From Phallus indusiatus (lineage: Eukaryota; Basidiomycota; Agaricomycetes; Phallales; Phallaceae): DNA of 64,000 nt. Both the position numbers and the translations under genes were made by a program. Positions 46,641 through 59,842 of the stretch are shown piece after piece. Where the stretch lies: positions 369,391 to 433,390 of the forward strand of contig JAQFWX010000014.1 of NCBI GenBank assembly GCA_027605045.1. Reading direction: 5' to 3'. The number at the start of each line of letters is the position of its first letter. Position 1 is the stretch's first letter. The notes below the pieces were generated by a model. It was given only the letters and a program-made list of their open reading frames with translations, was not told where the DNA came from and searched no databases.

Positions 46641-46730
46641 CAGGAAAATAATAACACAAGGCAGTTTTCAAATACATCCGTTATAGATACGTTGAGGCCT
46701 AGAATCTGTAAGTGCTAAAGCTCAAGCGTT

Positions 46731-48471
46731 CTAAGCTGTGACTTCGCCGTCGAATCCGATTCCAGCTTGAACGTCCGGAGACCCCGTCGAAAGATCGTCG
46801 TTTTCTTCAACCATTACATGCACTGACGACTCGTGATCGCCCAATTCCACAAGGATAGATTGGTGTATATAATTTGCCACGCTTCGGATTTGAATAGTAG
46901 GTAATGATATATTGGCGGCTTGAACTGCTGCGGAATTTTTTTGACGAAGATCCAGCATGAAATCGGCGACTAAAACGACGGAAAGACTGGAGATAAATAG
47001 TAAGTTTAAGCTACAACGACAAATAGAAATGACTGCACCTATGTTGAATAACGCCCGCGATATCGATCGCAATCTAATCAAATGCACATAATTATTGATT
47101 TGATAGTTGATGTTTAATTTCGAGGGTGCATGTGCTCACATCATTATCGAACTGCAATTCAAAAGTCAGCTTCTGACAGAATACAATTAGGTTCTGGATT
47201 GTTTTTACCTGGACAACTATTGTGAGAGCAGTGGTAAAAATAATCACGAAGCTTAGAAAAATAATTTAGTCATATTAATAAGAATGATTTTTTTTTGTTC
47301 AGATTTACCAAAACCTCGACATGGCTAATTCATTATAATGTGAACATGACTCGGCTGAAATTGCAATTGGAGCATACTTTGTTTGAGTATCACTGAAACA
47401 AGGTCATTGTGACTATGAATGCCTGTTTCGCGCTTCAACTTCCATGTATCCCATATCTTCCACAAAAGAATGCCAAAGACCACAAGATCAGTTACGGTAG
47501 TACAAATATTGCCCGCAAGATCCGCCTTAAGTGCTTCGATGTCATAACAGTATTGCGGTTAGACTTTAAATTGGCACCAGTAGCCTGTAATGCTCAGACC
47601 TACAAATTAAGCTGCAACCAAATTAAGGACAAGATCAGATTTGAAATGACCTAGAAACGTATTGCACACCTTTGGCATCCTTTTGCTATAATTATTTCTA
47701 AAAGCAAGGGTTAAAATTATTTTCCTTTGTCATCATGGAAATCTTTACCACAAAGGATCGCAGCAAGTCCTCCTCCAAATGATAGAGCCAGAATCACAGC
47801 CACGACCTTGTTCCCTCGACACAATGAGTAAGCTCGAGCTATTAACAAGCCTAAACCGATACCTTCAAAGATATTCAAGTTCACGAGTGATATGCTAACC
47901 AACCTTGAACACCGATGTAGCCCAAGGTGATCGCAACATTCGTTGCATAAACCGCGATAGTACACAAACTTTGTGCCTTCTATAAATTCAGATCTTCACA
48001 ATGGTTATTATTTATATCCTACCTTCCTGGCTGCATGGCAAGAAAAATGATAAACACTGCTTGCAGACACCTCAGGATAAATGCTTACTGGCACGAATAA
48101 TAACCACAATTCAAATGCCTGAGCGAAAATACTCGCATATCTTGTGAAAGCATAAAGCAAGTTTGGAATGCTAAAAGGTCTTGGCGATAGCCACATATAT
48201 ATCATGTCTTGTGGTATAGCCAATATCACAGTATAAACGAGCAAGCCTAAAATCATATTGTAAACTCGACTACTCATATAGCTTGTTAAAAGTAGGATAA
48301 TGATAACTTACTTAGCGTGGCATATGGTACGAGGTTTGCGACATAACTAACACCACAGTCAATCAGATGTCAAATATTCAAGATAGAAACTCACTTAATA
48401 TATGCTATGTGAATTAGTTCTGAGATGTCAACACTACTGACAGAGGTAACATTGGCGATACTATCGTTCAT
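46731..48471 (-). CDS. DUF6533-type seven-transmembrane protein, copy 3
   Basis: The most readable copy. Exon 1 starts at 48471 (MNDSIANVTSVSSVDISEL). The next large block is ILGLLVYTVILAIPQDMIYMW with FSIPNLLYAFTRY. Then come SLCTIAVYATNVAITLGYIG, LLIARAYSLCRGNKVVAVILALSFGGG, TDLVVFGILLWKIWDTWKLKRE with LVSVILKQSM, and a last block with VVLVADFMLDLRQ and IANYIHQSILVELGDHESSVH, stop 46731. All are open and conserved with the other copies. Predicted seven-helix, receptor-like membrane protein; ligand and coupling unknown. Confidence 0.68.
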
Positions 48472-50000
48472 CTTCAAGTCGAAAGTGCAGTGTAGGAAGA
48501 TAAATTGCCACGTAGCTCGCAGGCGTAGTTGTGGACAAAGTTTAAGATGAGCGAACATGTGCTGTTAAAAGGATGCATCTAACCAAACTAAAGGGGAATG
48601 GCTGTCCACATTGTTCATTAAACTATGATTGCATGCTATTGTGCCAATCAGTGATTTGGATTTCATCTCTGAAGGCACTCCGGAGCTTATACTCAGATCA
48701 CTGATCTACTACAGGCTGATCGTTAAGTTAAATTAATCTTATCAACAACAATTCCTCTCTTCACCCTTTCATCCTCGACTCAACTAAGGTTGTGACTTAA
48801 TTGAGACCTGCACGCTTGATGGGGATGGCTGTTGAATGCCACACCATGATGCTGTTGCGAGCGCAAACGGTTTATGAAGAGATTTGTCAGCGGTCGATAT
48901 ATGCACCGATCCGCCTTTCTTTTGCCAATTCCTTATTCACCTCATGCCTTTCATTCCATTCCATTTGCATTCAACGTTTCGGGATTTCTCATATTTTCCA
49001 TTCTCTTTAAATTGCATTCCATATTCCGCGGAATTCTTTTAGCTTGCACAATACCACTCTATGTGTGTTTCCACTACCCTCCCACCCGCCGGGCCACCCC
49101 AACTTTCCCTACCATTGTTTCAAACCAGGTATGTTTCTGTTTATTTATATGTCATCAAAAACTATTTCATATCTGTCTGAAACCAAACACAGCTAGCAGA
49201 CGTCGAAGGTCTGTCAAGATTTATTTTACGGATCTCTCCTTTCAGTTCCACAGCTTTGGAGGAATCACCACAAGTGCTCTCGTCCTTCAATATACTAGTG
49301 GGAGTTATGTTATATACGGATAATTAATAACACTTTGTTTCAAGAGGCAGATGCTTAACGAAATACCAACCTCCCTCGGACAACAAGTCTGCAAAGGGAG
49401 ACCCATTCTTCACGGCGTCCGCATCTGCCCGGTATCAAAATACTATGAATCTTATCAAATACCTGAGTTGGTATCGACGGATATATGACTGATTTTCGCT
49501 AGCCGGTGGTTCTATTTGCAAATAGCTCAAATGATGGTTAATAGAAAAATATTAGCGCACTTCAAGTTTGACGTAGCGCTATCATCAACACTCCGCTCAA
49601 CACAGCCTTTTGCGCACTTCTTTGCCTAATCGGACTCAAAAGGACCACCATATTGGTGCTTGACCTTGAGGACGATGTACGTTCTCCTCAGTATTGGAAT
49701 GGAGAGAGCTGGATCCTTTAGAGCCGTACATCCCATCCAAATTTTACCCAAATTTGTAAGAGCTTGTTTCCGTCCATAACGCGACTGTGCATTGACAGGT
49801 ATGGAAACTATTACGCTTACTACTTTTGAATAAGATGGCTGGCTATCTTTTTTCTGATTTGAATATCACTTTGAGATTGATGAGCATACGTAATGATGTA
49901 TACCACAGAAAAAAAAAGGGGAAGAATTTAAACAAGAACAGTCCGTTTATCGACACATGAGTGCGAGAAAACGACGGTACGAAGATAAGAAGTAAATGAC
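48472..50000. other. array tail segment 3
   Basis: Relic sequence; from about 48940 closely related to 28280 onward. It holds a 55-bp inverted-repeat insertion (48649-48703). No intact gene. Confidence 0.5.
48649..48703. mobile_element. short inverted-repeat element, family CAGTGATTTGG (copy 2)
   Basis: Begins CAGTGATTTGGATTT and ends CAGATCACTG. The sequence is absent from the equivalent place in the other tails, which indicates an insertion of a miniature element. Confidence 0.5.
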
Positions 50001-50429
50001 GGATGAAATATCCGTGGATAAATAATGGTTGGTGGCTCTAAATTTGCAATTGGATCGAGAGTCTGAAAATCAATGCACATTAAGTTGGCGCGCTACTACC
50101 AGCCCATATAGCCTCTTGTTTGAAACCTTACACTCCATCAACTATTTAGATTGGTACAAGCTTGTTCCTTTCCTTAACACGAAAGCGCAGGTGATATAGA
50201 CTATCATGCTATGATCGGCTTGCCAAGTCGAGTACCGCTCGATAAGACGACTGCTTGAGAATTTTTTTGAGTACATGTGTTGGGGGTGAGAAATTGCTTC
50301 AATAAGAATAAGCATATTTACTAATAGGAAATCTTAAAAAAATGAAAAACGACGTACCCGAAAAATCAAGAAATACAGTATGAACAAAAGCAGTCCGCCC
50401 CTCTGAATCGTACATGGACAAATGCAAGG

Positions 50430-51175
50430 AAGTAATGGACCGGGAGACAAGAAGTGAATCAAAGGATATCCCGATTGAAGTACCGAAAAATGGTGTCGTT
50501 GTTTCACTACGCCAGGGATCTCCTGAATCTGGAACCTGAAGGAACCCTGGTCTTCGGTAGGCTTCAAAACGCGCAAGATTAGAATACCGTTTTGCAACGT
50601 CGTGTTGGTATTGGTATTGAGGATTGACGCGTTGACGGTGCGAGGAAGTCAGACTGTACGTGTTAGAGGTGTGGTGGACTGACGGAGTCCCGTTTGGACA
50701 AGACTATAGGAGCGCAGAGGTATCTGATTTGATATCAAGTAGTAGCAGCATGAGAGAATAAACACACCTTCAATTAAGACGCCGCCGCATATCCATTGCC
50801 ACAACCACAAATAGCAACGGCCGCCCTCGTTGGGTGCATAAACAGCGACCTCCTGTTCCCGTTTTCATATTTGCGATGCGCCAACCTTCTCTGTGATAGT
50901 TACCAACGTCATTTGTTCCCTAATAGCTTTAGCTTCAAAGTTCTCTTTTAACGCCCGAGACTTCGAGCTTTTAGGTTTCAGTTTTGAAAATATAATCGTT
51001 GTCGTGTCTCGGAAAGTCTAAGGTTGAATGGCGGAATCGGACAAAGAGTTGTTGAAAGGTGCAGGCGACGGCGCGTGAGAGTAGTGTACGGTGACCGAGT
51101 TGAACAGGCTATGTATGTCGTCGAAGAGTATGACCAACGGGACTGAGATTTTTTGAAGAATGTGCAGGTGAGACA
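50430..51175 (-). pseudogene. HSP20 relic 4a
   Basis: Close copy of relic 1a (29420-30030), extending further into the N-terminal region (near 51170). Remnants include NGILILRVLKPTEDQG. Several frameshifts. Confidence 0.75.
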
Positions 51176-51479
51176 CGGTTGCGAGATGAGTGTAATAACG
51201 TGGTAATTGCTTGTTAAAGCCTTGCATTTCATCCCAACCACAGCTCGTTCCTTTCCCCAATACAACAACGCTGGAAGAGGCCATCATACGTACATTCAAC
51301 TTGCCTTATGGCTGGGTATCAAACGACTGTTGAAGATTTTGGCTGCTGAGACTATGACTATGTCAACTCAAACATTGCTTCAATACAATAAGCAGCGATC
51401 ACAAAAACGAAAAATGACGTACACCGAAAAAAAAGGAAAGAAATACAGTATGGGCGGAAACAGTCCGCTCATCAATATT

Positions 51480-52140
51480 TGGATATGAATGCGAGGAACG
51501 ATGGATCGGAAGATATGAAGTAAATCGCAGAATGCCCGGACTGAAGTATCTGAGAAAGGTGCCGCTGTTCGCTACAGTACCCTGAAGGAACCCTGAGACC
51601 GTCCTGCGACGTTGCGCTGATCTTGGAGGCATTCACTGTGCGAGGAGGTCAGACCAAACGTGTAAGGTGTGGACGAAGTCCCGTTAGGATGAGACTATGA
51701 TAACGCGTAAGTATCTGGTTTAGTGACTATATCAAGTACGTTAAGCTTCAAGATAGGCAGCAACGCAAGGTATTGAACATACCTCTGTTAGATGTCCGCG
51801 CATCTCTATTCCCATTCATAGACAGCCGCTTTCTGTTCCCGTTTTCATTGTTGTAGTGCGCCCTAGCCAGATTTCCCTTTGATAATCTACGCCCTTGTCC
51901 CCAACTTTAACTTCAAGGCTTTCTCAGCCGCTGGGGCGCCAGCTTTAACGATATAATCGTTGTCTTGCCCTGAAAGGTCGAAATTTGAATGGCGGGACAG
52001 GGCAAAGTCATCGAGTGGTGCAAGGCAACGATACATGAAATGGATGGTGTGATTGAGGTACTGGGATAGGCTTTGTTGTCGAAGAGTCTGAAGAAGGGGA
52101 GGAACTAGTTGACGAATGTGTGGGGCCAGAGACACTATTG
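51480..52140 (-). pseudogene. HSP20 relic 4b
   Basis: N-terminus MSLAPHIRQLVPPLL; then MYRCLAPLDDFALSRHSNFDLSG and DNDYIVKAGAP are in one frame and align directly with MYRHFAPFDDFVQSRHPSLDLSE and DNDYIVEAEVP of the intact gene. The copy is broken after that and in exon 2. Close copy of relic 1b. Confidence 0.8.
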
Positions 52141-52599
52141 TGAGACGAGTGCGCTAAGATGGTGATTGTTGAGGTTATTTGTTAGAGTTGCTTCATGTAC
52201 TTTGAGTGGGATTCGAGACGTCAAAACAGAAGGTTTATCTACTCACAGACGATCTATAGAGCCCCAGAGAAACGTCCCAGGAGTTTCAGTGGTTATGCGG
52301 TTACGATTGGTTGCGAAACATGGGCGGTGATGACTGTTACTATACGGCTTGGTCGGGCATATTTATGAAACACAGAGGCTCTCGCGTTCTCAAGCTAAGA
52401 ACTGAGACGAGCGAAGTGTTGCGTGCGTGGCCTTGGTGAGTGACAGTCACCATGCGTGACGCGTGACGCCGCAACGCGTAACATTCTATGATCACCCAAC
52501 TCAAAAGACGACGAGATTGACAATATTGCATGGCTACAAGAACCTTAATCAATGTGAATAACCTATACGGATCAAATTCCACGTCAAAATAATGAATTT

Positions 52600-53795
52600 G
52601 ACCTTTGCAGGTGAGTCATGACGATTTACGACGCAGATCCAAACTTTTATCTGGGTGTATCGTGATAATTGTACGTCCTCCACTTCAGTTATCCGTACCG
52701 CAGAAACTAGTGTCCACCTATTTTTTTGACAGGCTAACCAAGGACGAGATCATTCTCGTATTGAGCGAAGCTGGAGTAGTAAACAGTTCCTGGTCAACAG
52801 TGCCGGTAACGCAGTTGTGATCTAACCGAATTTCCGTACAATAATAAACGAAATACTGTCCACATTTAGGGGTCAAAGGGAAGCGTCCTGGACTGTTGTT
52901 GCACGCGCCGTTTGGATGCAGATACGTGAGACAAGGCTAAGAAATCAGAGGAGTCTCTAACTCATTTTTGCTCTGATTTATTGTAGTGTTTGATGTGGAG
53001 TCAGGCGTTCACTTGAACCTCACATCAATTCCGGAATGTCTTCTCGCTCGGATCCTCTGTGACAGACAACACCAACCATGGCTGCCTCATCTCGATAATG
53101 AACGAGGTGCATTTGGAGCTGGATTCCCCCCCAAATGTCAAAGGAATGTTCCTCGCCGAATGGGCCGATCTTTACATTGCAATTTGGTTCTTCGATTAAA
53201 CGTTTTGTCATTGTGTCCTTTCATTGAGATCTCCTTTTGCACAGCGCTCAAATATATCCTCTGTCTGCACTTAGCAAGCGCAAAATTATAGATACCATCA
53301 TGATTGGCGAACGCTATACCAACCTCAAGGAACGCCATAGGTATCAACGAGTTCTTCGCCCCTCAATAGCTTATTTTGACTATCACGCTATGCGGAGACT
53401 TGTAAACTTTCGATCACATCAGATTACTATGGCCTCTTTCATTTCCCGTTTCACAGTGCGGGCAACTCCATTTTAATGAAACGTGCCAAGTATATCCTAA
53501 AACGACTTTTAAATCGGCCCTCCATCCAGATACAATAACACGTGTTTTAAATTCGAAATCAAATTCAGCAAGATTTCTCAGACTGATAACGCTGCTGCTG
53601 CTGCTACTAATACTCCTACTAGCTCTTTTGGTTCCAATTCTGGTTCGGGAACGAGTTCAATTGGAATCGGATCGGGTTCCTCCGGGTCTCATTCATCTGG
53701 GATTTGCGTCTTCTTATGGGACGAGTCCTACCCTTACTCCGCAAGTTGCTAGGGCCTGCGTTGATTAGATCATTGGATCGACTTTGCTCTAAATT
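52600..53795 (+). pseudogene. GH16 relic 4
   Basis: Retains, out of frame, most of the GH16 B gene: the GDTIFVS region, the GCIIS-like GCLIS, a YIAIWFF-like piece near 53170, the FNETCQ region and a recognisable Ser/Gly tail with the last codons ending in TAA near 53790. Frameshifts and internal deletions remove the active site. Confidence 0.82.
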
Positions 53796-54143
53796 TGCAT
53801 GCGCGTGCGTATGTGCTGCGTTACGTACAAAAGTAATCGTATGTAACTTGTAATCGTACACTTGCCAGACTTCTGTTTCACTCTTTTAAAATCATCCCAA
53901 CCTTTGATTCCGTTTGATATAAGGATACCTTTTGATTATAATGACAGTACGAAATGAAAGCTTGTTGCGCAAGGACTGGGCCGAAAGCTTAAAAATAAAA
54001 ATACGCACGAGTGAAATACATCATCTCAAGAAAATAAATAACACAAGGCATTTTTTGAATATATAGTTATAAATATGTTGAGGCCTAGAATCTGTATACT
54101 CTCTGACAGATCATGTGCGTGCCAGAATTCCCTCTCTAAGAGT

Positions 54144-55900
54144 CTAAGCTGCAGCTGAAGAGGCTTCGTCACCGGATCCGATCCCGACGTCCGGAGACTC
54201 CATCGAAAGATCGTTATTTTCTTCAGCCCCTGCACTCACAGATATCTCATGATCTCCCATTTCCACAAGGATAGATCGATGAATATAATTCGCTACGCTT
54301 CGGAATTGAATGGTAGGTGATTGTATATCGGCGGCTTGAATCGCTGCAGAATTTCGTTGACGAAGATCCAAGGTGAAATCGGCGATTAAAATAGCCGAAA
54401 GACTTTTACATAAATTGAGGATAAATAGTAAGACTGTGATACAAATAGAAATAAATGATTATACCTCCGTTGGATACTGCCTATGATGACGACCGCAAAC
54501 TAGCTCTGAGAACCTAGGTGATCAAACTTGATACTTTTTTAAGAGTGCATGGGAGCTTACTTCATTCTTGAACTATATTCAAACCGTCACCTAAGAAATT
54601 TACAGTCAAGTTCTGAATTTTACTTGCCTGATTCACAATTATAAGAGCAGGATTAGAGATAACCACGTAGCTTCAAAAGAAAATGCTATAATTGAACATA
54701 GCGAATTATTCTTTGGTGTTTATACTCACCAAAACCTTGTCACAGCTAACTCAATAATGTGAACACTGCTCTGTTAGCGACGTGATTGGAACATACTTTG
54801 TTCGAGTATCAATGAAATAAAGTCATTGTGACTTTGAATGCCTGTTGCACGTTTTAACTTCCATATACCCCATACCCTCAGCAAGCAAGTGCCGAAAACG
54901 GTAAGATCAGTCAGACTAGTACAAATATATTGGGCCAAGTTGATTCCTGAAAGTAATCGTGTTGTTGTATTTAGACCTATCAAATAACCAGTAATGCATA
55001 TTTAGACCTACCATTTGAAGCTCCGGGGCTTAGGAAGAACTGAGGACAATATTTGAATGACTTAAAAATGCATTCCATACCCTTGGCATCCGCCTGATTG
55101 TATCAGTCCTGAAAGATAAAGTGAAAATGTGGTTTCCTTTCAAAAAGATTCCTACCATAAAGGCTAATAGTAACTCCTCCCCCAAAAAATAGAGCCAAAA
55201 ATACAATCACGATCTTGTTTCCTTCACACAACGAGTATGCCCGAAGGACTAACAAGCCTAAAACGATATCTTCAAGGACAATCATGATTCATGAGCTATA
55301 TGCTACCCCAACCTTGACCACCGATGTACGTTAACAAGGACACAACATCCCCTGCATAAATCACAAAGTTACACAAACTTTTTTGCTTTATAAGTTAGTA
55401 ATCTTTGCAGAGATTATAATGTTCAGTACCTTTCCGACTGCAAGAGAGAAAATGGCAAGTTAATAACACTGCTTGCAGACACAATTAATGACAATCATGA
55501 TGCTCACTGACACAATGTCGAACCAGAAACTCGCTGCTTGAGTGAGAATACTCGTATATCTTGTGAGAGCATAAAGCAAGCTTGGAAGGGTGAAAGGCTT
55601 CGGTGATAGCCACATATACGTCACTTCTCGCGGAAATGCCGATATCATAGCATAAATTAGCAGACCTAAGATCGCATCTTGAACTCGGACTGCCGTTCGT
55701 TTCGCTCGTTGGAAGCAAAGATAACGTACCTAGACAGGCACAATCTACAAGTGAGACGGCATAACTAGAACCTTATATTAATTTATCTAAAATCAAATAG
55801 TCGAAATCGAAACTTACTCAAGATATGCTATATGAATTAGTTCTGCCAGTGAGAAGTCCATACCATCGATAGAGGTAGCATTGGCGATACTATTGTTCAT
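54144..55900 (-). CDS. DUF6533-type seven-transmembrane protein, copy 4
   Basis: Blocks: exon 1 from ATG 55900 (MNNSIANATSIDG); AILGLLIYAMISAFPREVTYMW with FTLPSLLYALTRY; KSLCNFVIYAGDVVSLLTYIG; LLVLRAYSLCEGNKIVIVFLALFFGGG; LTDLTVFGTCLLRVWGIWKLKRA with FISLILEQSM; C-terminus FTLDLRQ, IANYIHRS-like, ILVEMGDHEISV and stop 54144. It is the most diverged copy at protein level, yet the blocks remain open. The middle junction is unresolved. Confidence 0.65.
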
Positions 55901-57100
55901 TTTCAAGTCAAAGGGCGGTGGTGGGAAGGTGGATTGACAAAAAACTCTCAGCCCGAGTTGTAAGTTAATAAGATGAATAAACATACGCTTACAAAGAATA
56001 CCTTTACCTGAACGGCACTGTACGATAAGATTATCAATGATGGCTGTATGACCTAAAAACCCCGTCCCACTGGCAGCATAAAACTAAATCTATCAGCAAC
56101 ATATCAACTTACCCAATCTTCTGCATTCGACGCAGAATCAGCTGGGGTTTTGATTTTCGCACATCTTGGGTTACCTGCCTTGAGAAATATTGAATTTGCA
56201 AACTTATGCTCTGAGAAATGACAGAGTTTTCGCAGCTCTGGAAGAATAAAATGCTGAGTCTGACAAATCATGTTTAATCATGATTGGATTGGTGTATGGT
56301 CCAAGGGAAGCTGAGAATTAACATGGCCTTCGTGATTGATGGATGGTGACGATGACAATCGTGATTCCGATGAAGATACGTGTCTGTCCACCTATTCGTC
56401 GTCAAACGATATTTTACATTTATCTGGAACCATATACAGTCAACAAACGTCGAAGCCAAGCCAGAATTTATATTACGGATCTCTCCTTTCACTTCCACAG
56501 TCCGAAGTCGTTCACACAAGTGCTGTCATTCTTCAACGTAGTGGGAACCTTCATCACCTGTTATAAACGAATAAATAATAACACTCTGTTGTTTAAAAAG
56601 AGGTAGATGAAACAAGTTTGCAAAGGGAGACACATTCGCGTCTGCTTCTCGGTATTAGAATATTATGTATCTAGCCAAAACGGAGGTTGGTATTCGCGGA
56701 TAAATGGCTGATTGTTGCTAGCTGGTGGCTCTACACCCCCAAATAGCTCCACTGATGGGCTAATAAGAAAATATCAATGCATTTTGACGTAGCGCCATCG
56801 TCAACACTCGCCAACACAGCTTCTTGCGGACTTCTTTGCCTACTCGGACTCAAAATGACCATCACATTGGTGCTTGATCTTAGTGACGATGTGCGTTCTC
56901 GTCAGCATTGGCATGGAGAGTGCATCCTTTGGAGCCTTACATTCCATCCAAACTACATCTACCCAGACTGGTAAGAGCTCGTTCCCCCAAAACGCGACAC
57001 CCGAAGTAGAAGCTACCACGCTTACGATCGGCTTCTAATTTGCATCCTTCCAATATGATGGTTGTTGAAAGAATTTATTGATTCTAATTTGAACATCACT
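55901..57100. other. array tail segment 4
   Basis: Relic sequence like the other tails. The minus-strand echo ILPELRKLCHFSEHKFAN near 56200 is its best protein-like piece. No intact gene. Confidence 0.5.
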
Positions 57101-57259
57101 TCGAGACTGATAAGCATACTTGCAAACCAAAAATAACGTACATTGATAAACAAGCGATATGGACAAAACAGTCCGCTTATCAACACATGGATATGAATGT
57201 GAGAAAAACGAGGGACCAGAAGGCAAAAAGTAAATAAGTACTGGGTGGCGCTGTTCACT

Positions 57260-57800
57260 ACTGGGTCTTGTAAAACCCTGAGACCTGATTCTCAGTGCTA
57301 GTGACCACAGTGTTACGTTACCTGCAACGTCGCGTCAACTGCGGCAGGAGATAGAAGACTCGTTCAGAGATTACTGTAGACGCAGAAGAATCTTAGGCTG
57401 GTTTGGTGACCTCATCAAATACGTTAGACTTCAAGATGAGGTAGGAGCGAGAGATAGCGAATGTACCTTCATCAGAGGCTGCTGTACCACCAGTTCCATA
57501 GGCGGAGAAAGCCTGTTCAGTGAAATTGGCACTGGCGTTCTTATTGTTGTGATGCGCGTCTCCAATGTTCAAACTGCCTCAATTAACCCAACCCCAATCA
57601 CGAGGCTCCTTTTTGAACGCCTGACATCGACAATATAATCATTCTTGTGCTCCGAAAAATCTAAGATTGGGTGGCGGAAAGTCGAATGGTGAGAGTGACA
57701 GTGCAGACGGAGGGGGGGGGGTGGTGGCTGGGTTGGACGGGCTGTCGTTGAAGAGTATGATCAAGGGACTGGGCTTGCCAGAGGACCAGGGGGAAGAGCG
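57260..57800 (-). pseudogene. HSP20 relic 5
   Basis: Weak reverse-strand similarity to HSP20 exon 2 (57300-57480) and to the exon 1 region near 57640-57790. A G-run at 57711-57721 interrupts it. Heavily decayed. Confidence 0.55.
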
Positions 57801-58269
57801 TTGCGAGGGGCGTGTACTCAGCTAAAGTGATAATTGTCGGAGTTAGTTGTTAGGGTTGGCCCCTTGTTGTAATTTTAGCGAGAGTCACCGATAAATCCCG
57901 GGAGTTTCAGTGATTACCATCGACCACGACGACATGGACGGCGATGGCTATTCCCATACGACTCGTTATGGAACGTAGTGATACTCAGGAAACGAGACGA
58001 GTAATATTGATTTTCGTTTTTAAAGTGCTGTGTGTGGGGTTTGCGCCGGGTCTGGTGAGTGACAGTATTCAGTCACAATGTGTAACGCGTAACGCGTAAC
58101 GTTTCCAAGAAGACCTTCGTCTGCCTACGACCAGCCTACGATCAACCCACTCAACAGACGACAGACTTGGAAATGTTGTGTGGCTACGGGTAGTTACGCA
58201 CGCTAATCCATGTGAATGCTCATATTATGGTCAATTTTACGTCAATAGATTGACTTTGACCTTTGCAGA

Positions 58270-59500
58270 TGACGATTCATGACGCAGATTCCAAGTTCTG
58301 TTCAGGCTGTACGTCCTCGGCTCCAGCCGTCCGTGCTGCAGAAAAATAATTACGTTTCATGTCTTTTACCACGTCAAAAACCGGTGATACCATCCTTGTA
58401 TCGAGAAATCGAGCGAGGTCGGAATAGAAACAGTTCCACGCCCGTGAACAGCGCCGGCAACGCAACCATGATGCAATCGAATAGTTCTGTTCATTGAGAT
58501 ACAGAATACTCTCCGCATTTCAACTTCTATAGAGAGAAGTGTTTTGCACTGTTGTCGCACGCGTCGTTTGGACGCAGGTACACCTCATTTGTGAGACAAG
58601 ACCATAACAGTTTTTATTTATTCCTGCTCTAATCTATTGTAGTATTTTATCTGCATGATAAAGTGAACACATTTTAGATCGTAAATCTCGCTGTTATTCC
58701 TCAGGACTTACAAATCACTTGGTCCGTCCGTTCTTTCGTCCAATTTCGTGCAGCCCATCTTGATGCCTCTTCATCCAAGGGTGCGGTCACAACAAATCCA
58801 TTATATTCACGTCGGCACCTCGCCTGACTGCTTTGCGACAGATAAAAACAACTAAATTCGCATTGTCTCAGATTGACAGATCATTGGTACATTCGGAGCC
58901 GAATTCCCCCGCAAATGACGGAGGAACATTCATCATGAAGTATACCGATTGTTATATTGGTCCTTCAATGTGAAGTTCTCGATTAACTGAGATTACCTCT
59001 TGCACGACGCTCAACCATACCCTCCGTACATAATAAGCAACATCACATTTCTAAATACTACCAAGATTGGCGTACCCGCGACCTATACCAACTCTGGATG
59101 CGTTTATGACCGGTTCTTCAGTTCCAAGAGCTCATTCTTAATTTCACACTTTTCCGGGACTTGCAAGTGCCAATACAGGCAACCCATTTAGTTCAACGAA
59201 ACTTGTCGTGTCATATGCTACAACGACTTTGTATTTGGACCTCTATCCGGACACGATCATGTAAATCAACTTCGTCAAGATTCCTTTTTAGCTGATGAAG
59301 CTCCTGTTACTACTATAGTTCCAGTTCTCTCGGTACTAGTTATAGCTTTCATTCTGCCAATGGTTCTTCCGTTTTGGTTTATCTGCGTCTTCTCAATGTT
59401 CTTATGAGATGAGTGTTCGACACCTACTCCACTCTTTGGACTGAGGGCTAGCTACATTGACTAATTGGACCAACCTTGCTCTCTATTTGAATTTGGATAT
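58270..59500 (+). pseudogene. GH16 relic 5
   Basis: Very similar to relic 1b (31796-33069). Same stops and deletions, for example the missing AIWFF motif and the degenerate tail. It still shows the FFSSKSS and FNETCR regions at DNA level. Confidence 0.8.
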
Positions 59501-59842
59501 GTATTTGTGTGCATGGGCACTTGCTGCATATGTATATACATAGTTCGCTTGCATGAAAGTACCCCTGGATACTGGCATGTGAACATTTTCTAGACGCTAA
59601 ATTTCACCCTTCTATTCCCCCAATTAATACATAAGTACATTTCTGAGTTTATAGGGAGTGTGAGGTGAAAATCTTCAAGTTGAGTTACGCGGACCGAGAT
59701 ATATATAGTGTACGAGTGATAGTTATAACAAATCGTCGCAGGAAAATAAATAGTTACAGGATTTGAAATACATCCTTTATAGACATGTTAGAGCTTAGAA
59801 TCTGTATACTCTGAAGAGACATGTATCCAAGGCTAAAGCGTA

